64,000 nucleotides of DNA from Thunnus maccoyii (lineage: Eukaryota > Chordata > Actinopteri > Scombriformes > Scombridae): assembly GCF_910596095.1 (NCBI RefSeq), contig NC_056552.1, positions 12,009,111 through 12,073,110 of the forward strand, read 5' to 3'. Made by a program: the position numbers and the translations under genes. The notes beneath the pieces were generated by a model, which worked only from the letters and a program-made list of their open reading frames with translations, was not told the origin of the DNA and did not search any database. Shown here piece by piece: positions 61,021 to 64,000 of the stretch. Every line of letters starts with the position of its first letter. Position 1 is the stretch's first letter.

Positions 61021-61579
61021 AGGGGGCATATCATGCTTTTTGTGATTTTCTGCTATTTTTATACTGTTATGATGTCAGATGTCTGTGTTAAACATATGTT
61101 AAACAAGTTCCAAAACTTGAGGTGAACATATGTAAAATGCTCAAAAACTGCTTCGAACGCTTCGTTTGCCATGTTAACTCTACATCCTTCCCGTAATGAC
61201 GTCAGATGCCCACAAATGGCTGTCCAGTCTGTAGCCTTTGTTGTTAAGGTTGTTGCTAAGGTTGTGCTATGGGTTGATGACGTTGTCCACTCGGATTCAG
61301 GCTCAGACATGTATGGATGTATTTGAGTAGTTTATATTTCGAGTAAAGAACAAGAAAAATAAGGGAAATCCGACTACAAATGTTTGATTATGTAGACTCT
61401 AGAACTAGCCAATCAGAACAGAGAGGACTCATGGGGAGGGGGCCCTTAAAGAGACAAGAGCTAAAACAGCCTGTTTCAGACAGAGGGGCTGCATAAAGGG
61501 CCAATATAAGATACATGATGAGTTTTCTACTTCAGTAGAATATAATTACAGACCTGGAAATGTGCATGATATGTCCCCT
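61021..61579. mobile_element. TTAA-flanked MITE (piggyBac-like), copy 1, 559 bp
   Basis: The ends are AGGGGGCATATCATGC on the left and GCATGATATGTCCCCT on the right, a 16-bp inverted repeat with one mismatch. TTAA lies directly outside both ends (61017-61020 and 61580-61583), the target type used by piggyBac transposases. There is no coding capacity. The interior shares long similarity with 62639-63180. Confidence 0.82.
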
Positions 61580-62638
61580 TTAAAAGTGGATTCATCATTG
61601 ACCAATATGTTGCATGTTCAAGGTATTTAAAAAGGCCCCTCACCACCACATATTTTTATTTATTTTTAACATGATATTTATTTCACCCATTATTTACTAC
61701 ATTATTTTTTATGTTTAAACACACATTGAGTTGTTAGTTTTGAGCAAAACAGCTCTCTGCTGCAGGATTAAAGAAAAAACAAAAAAACAAGACTGATTTG
61801 GTTAGTGTCCATTTCACTTTATCTGTAGCCAGGAGAGCTTGAACACGACACATTGTTCTTCAGTATGAACTCAAAAGAAGAAGCACTTGAAGGCGGCATC
61901 ATTTATTTAACATCTAGGCCATCAATCCTTTGACAATAGTCTCAGTTCCAGCAGTTTAACTTGTCAGTCTTCTTTTTAAAGAGAGTATATATATATATAA
62001 ATATAAATATATATTTGCAATGTCTGTTTAATTGGCTGTGTAATTAGTTAGGCAAGTATTAGCTACTCATGTTGCATAATATAACCAGCATGTGCAGCTT
62101 GGCTCTCATTACACCATCTGGGATCCAACAGGTCTCAGATTAACACAACTGTTAAACATCTCAACAGTGCCAGAGCCTGCTGCTTTTTGTCAGTCAGAAA
62201 GACAAAAGATGCACTTGCCGCTGGTAGACAGATGTTCATGTGTGTATCATATATGTGCTGGGTCTTTATTGTTATATATGTAATTTTCGTGAACTTTTAT
62301 ATGAACTCCAGGCACTGTGGTCAAGTGCACTGTGAAGTGGTCAAAACCATTTTTTCAGGCAGTTCAGACTGCCTGCTTTTGTCTTTTTGAGCTCCTCATC
62401 ATCTGTGACGTGGTAATTGGCAGCTTGACAGATTATGTAGTCCATGGTATATTTCTGCTGTATGTTTCTGCTGTGTCAGAAGACGCTTTGGACTAGTTTT
62501 CACTCATTAATTTATTTCCTCCATGGCAGAAAAATACATTACACAACCCTTCAGGAAGTCCTGCAGGTTAAACTGAACAAACTAAACACTTTCAGGGGAC
62601 TGACTAACTCTCACACAAACACCATAAATAGACTTTAA

Positions 62639-63180
62639 TGGGGACATATTATGATTTTTGTGATTTTCTGTTATTTATATATTGTTACAATGTTGGATAA
62701 CTATGCTAAACATGATCAAAGTTCCAAAACTTGAGGTTAACATATGTAGAAATGCTTCCTGTAAATCAAAATCCCAGGCTTAAATCTGCTCTGAACGCTT
62801 TGATTGCAACAGATTTTTACATTGAGGAGCTGTCGTGTATACCCATAAACAGCTGTCTGTTCCATAGCCTTTGTTGCTCAAGTTTTTCCATGTGTTGTTT
62901 GCATTGTCTGCTATCATATTTCGGAGCGGATTCCAGTTTGAACATGTACGGATGTATTTGAGAAGTTTTCGTTTCAAGTAAAGAATGAGAAAAACTAGTG
63001 AAATCCTACTAGTACAGGAGCTAAAACAGCCTGTTTCAGACAGAGGCTGAACTGAGGGGCTGCATAAAAGGCCAATATAAGATAAATAAGGAATTTTTTA
63101 AACTGTAAATCATGCAAAGATATTCCAATAGAGCCCCAGATTAAAAATATAGATGTGTAAAGGTGCATAATATGTCCCCT
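62639..63180. mobile_element. TTAA-flanked MITE (piggyBac-like), copy 2, 542 bp
   Basis: The left end is TGGGGACATATTATGA and the right end GCATAATATGTCCCCT, with TTAA outside both (62635-62638 and 63181-63184). Interior segments shared with copy 1 include GTTCCAAAACTTGAGGT, AACATATGTA, CAGCCTGTTTCAGACAGAGG and GGCCAATATAAGATA. Copy 2 lacks part of the GCCAATCAGAACAGAG block present in copy 1. The orientation is the same as copy 1, 1.06 kb apart. Confidence 0.82.
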
Positions 63181-64000
63181 TTAAGACACTTGCTAGCCTA
63201 GCCACATTAAAGCTACACACAACCCATAATGCACCACTCCTTGTAGGAGTCAGTACTTTCTCCACTTAAAAAGAATATCTGATGTTGTGAACATGTAACT
63301 GTCTGGTTCTCGAATATAAGACAACCCCCACTTCAAATGTAATTTCCAGAATAAAAAATAATTAGATATTTGGGCCAATATGATATTTCAAATAGTTTTT
63401 AATAATGTTCATCAACAGGTGAGTCATTCATAAATAACACACAGAGGCCCATTTTAGCATCTGATTCCTCATAACATTCATGTTCTCACACTCCTGCTGA
63501 TTTTAGCTGGAGACTAGAGGCATAATTTCACTGCTCTTTGATGTCTGCACTCATGTTAGCCAAATAATTGTGTTCATTCATTTAGTGATTCACTAATTGG
63601 AAGAACACTGGGTTAAGTGCTGTATATGGTACATCTCTGAAGCAGATAGAGTCCCTATAGATCAGCCATAGATCAGTCATGAGACTCGGATATATCAGGA
63701 AGTTTTTTTCCTGCTCTGAGAATATCTTGATTCATTATTAATGCAATTTATATTAATATGTTTTTAAATAATTTACCCATTTTTAGAGAAATTGTGTCAC
63801 GAGCCACATGTTCTATTCTAGTTTAATGCACTCGCTCCTATGAGAAACGATTATGGTTGATCAATTACCTCTGATGTCAGGAGGACTAGATTTAGGCGAG
63901 ATAGTGAAACCTAAATTTGGAGGCTCAGACAATTGATCAAAATGACCAAGAGGAGATGTGCTGTCTGAGCGTCTGTAATGACTACTTGTACTTTTCTGGT

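Larger units (their letters stand above)
57833..64000 (+). other. Start of kcnma1 intron 1
   Basis: The first intron of KCNMA1 is very long in vertebrates and continues beyond the window. In the visible 6.2 kb I recognise repeats at 58455-58780, 59600-60000, 61021-61579 and 62639-63180, plus an AT microsatellite-like run at 61987-62014. No second exon of kcnma1 (expected EAQKIN-like start) is seen. Open frames such as 58532-58969 and 60468-60920 (minus strand) carry no recognisable domain. Confidence 0.75.

Overview
The window is vertebrate nuclear DNA, almost certainly from a ray-finned (teleost) fish and probably a spiny-rayed one. The genes have many short exons with GT/AG introns, their proteins are close to human proteins along the whole length, and the introns hold fish-type repeats (a Tc1-like element, a PIF/Harbinger-like element, TTAA-flanked MITEs, GATTAATCGA-type repeats). 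The species and the a/b co-orthologue letters cannot be settled from the sequence alone.

Layout, left to right. 1-7370: the first two coding exons of zcchc24 on the minus strand; its later exons lie to the left of the window and most of 1-5351 is repeat-rich intron. 7370-8940: the divergent interval between zcchc24 and anxa11. 8940-16505: anxa11 on the plus strand, complete in 14 coding exons (about 499 aa), with a Tc1-like transposon in one intron. 16506-22800: intergenic, with an 872-bp Harbinger-type element. 22850-55109: dlg5 on the plus strand, complete in 33 coding exons that join in frame to about 2000 aa. 55110-56800: dlg5 3' flank. 56880-64000: the promoter region, first coding exon and start of the very long first intron of kcnma1 (BK channel).

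The four genes are an annexin, a MAGUK scaffold, a Ca2+/voltage-gated K+ channel and a zinc-knuckle protein. They are not an operon or a pathway; their grouping reflects synteny with human 10q22, where DLG5 and KCNMA1 are also neighbours in the same orientation. In human, ANXA11 and ZCCHC24 lie a few Mb away, so this tight cluster is a rearranged version of the block.

I found no convincing new biological system. The most interesting points are the regular 21-bp coding repeat that makes the annexin A11 low-complexity head, a possible CUG-initiated poly-Glu extension of dlg5, a symmetric 77-codon coiled-coil exon in dlg5, several clearly delimited non-autonomous transposons, and two perfect short hairpins in one part of dlg5. 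Exon limits were read by eye from splice signals, reading frame and remembered homologues; no alignment program was run.
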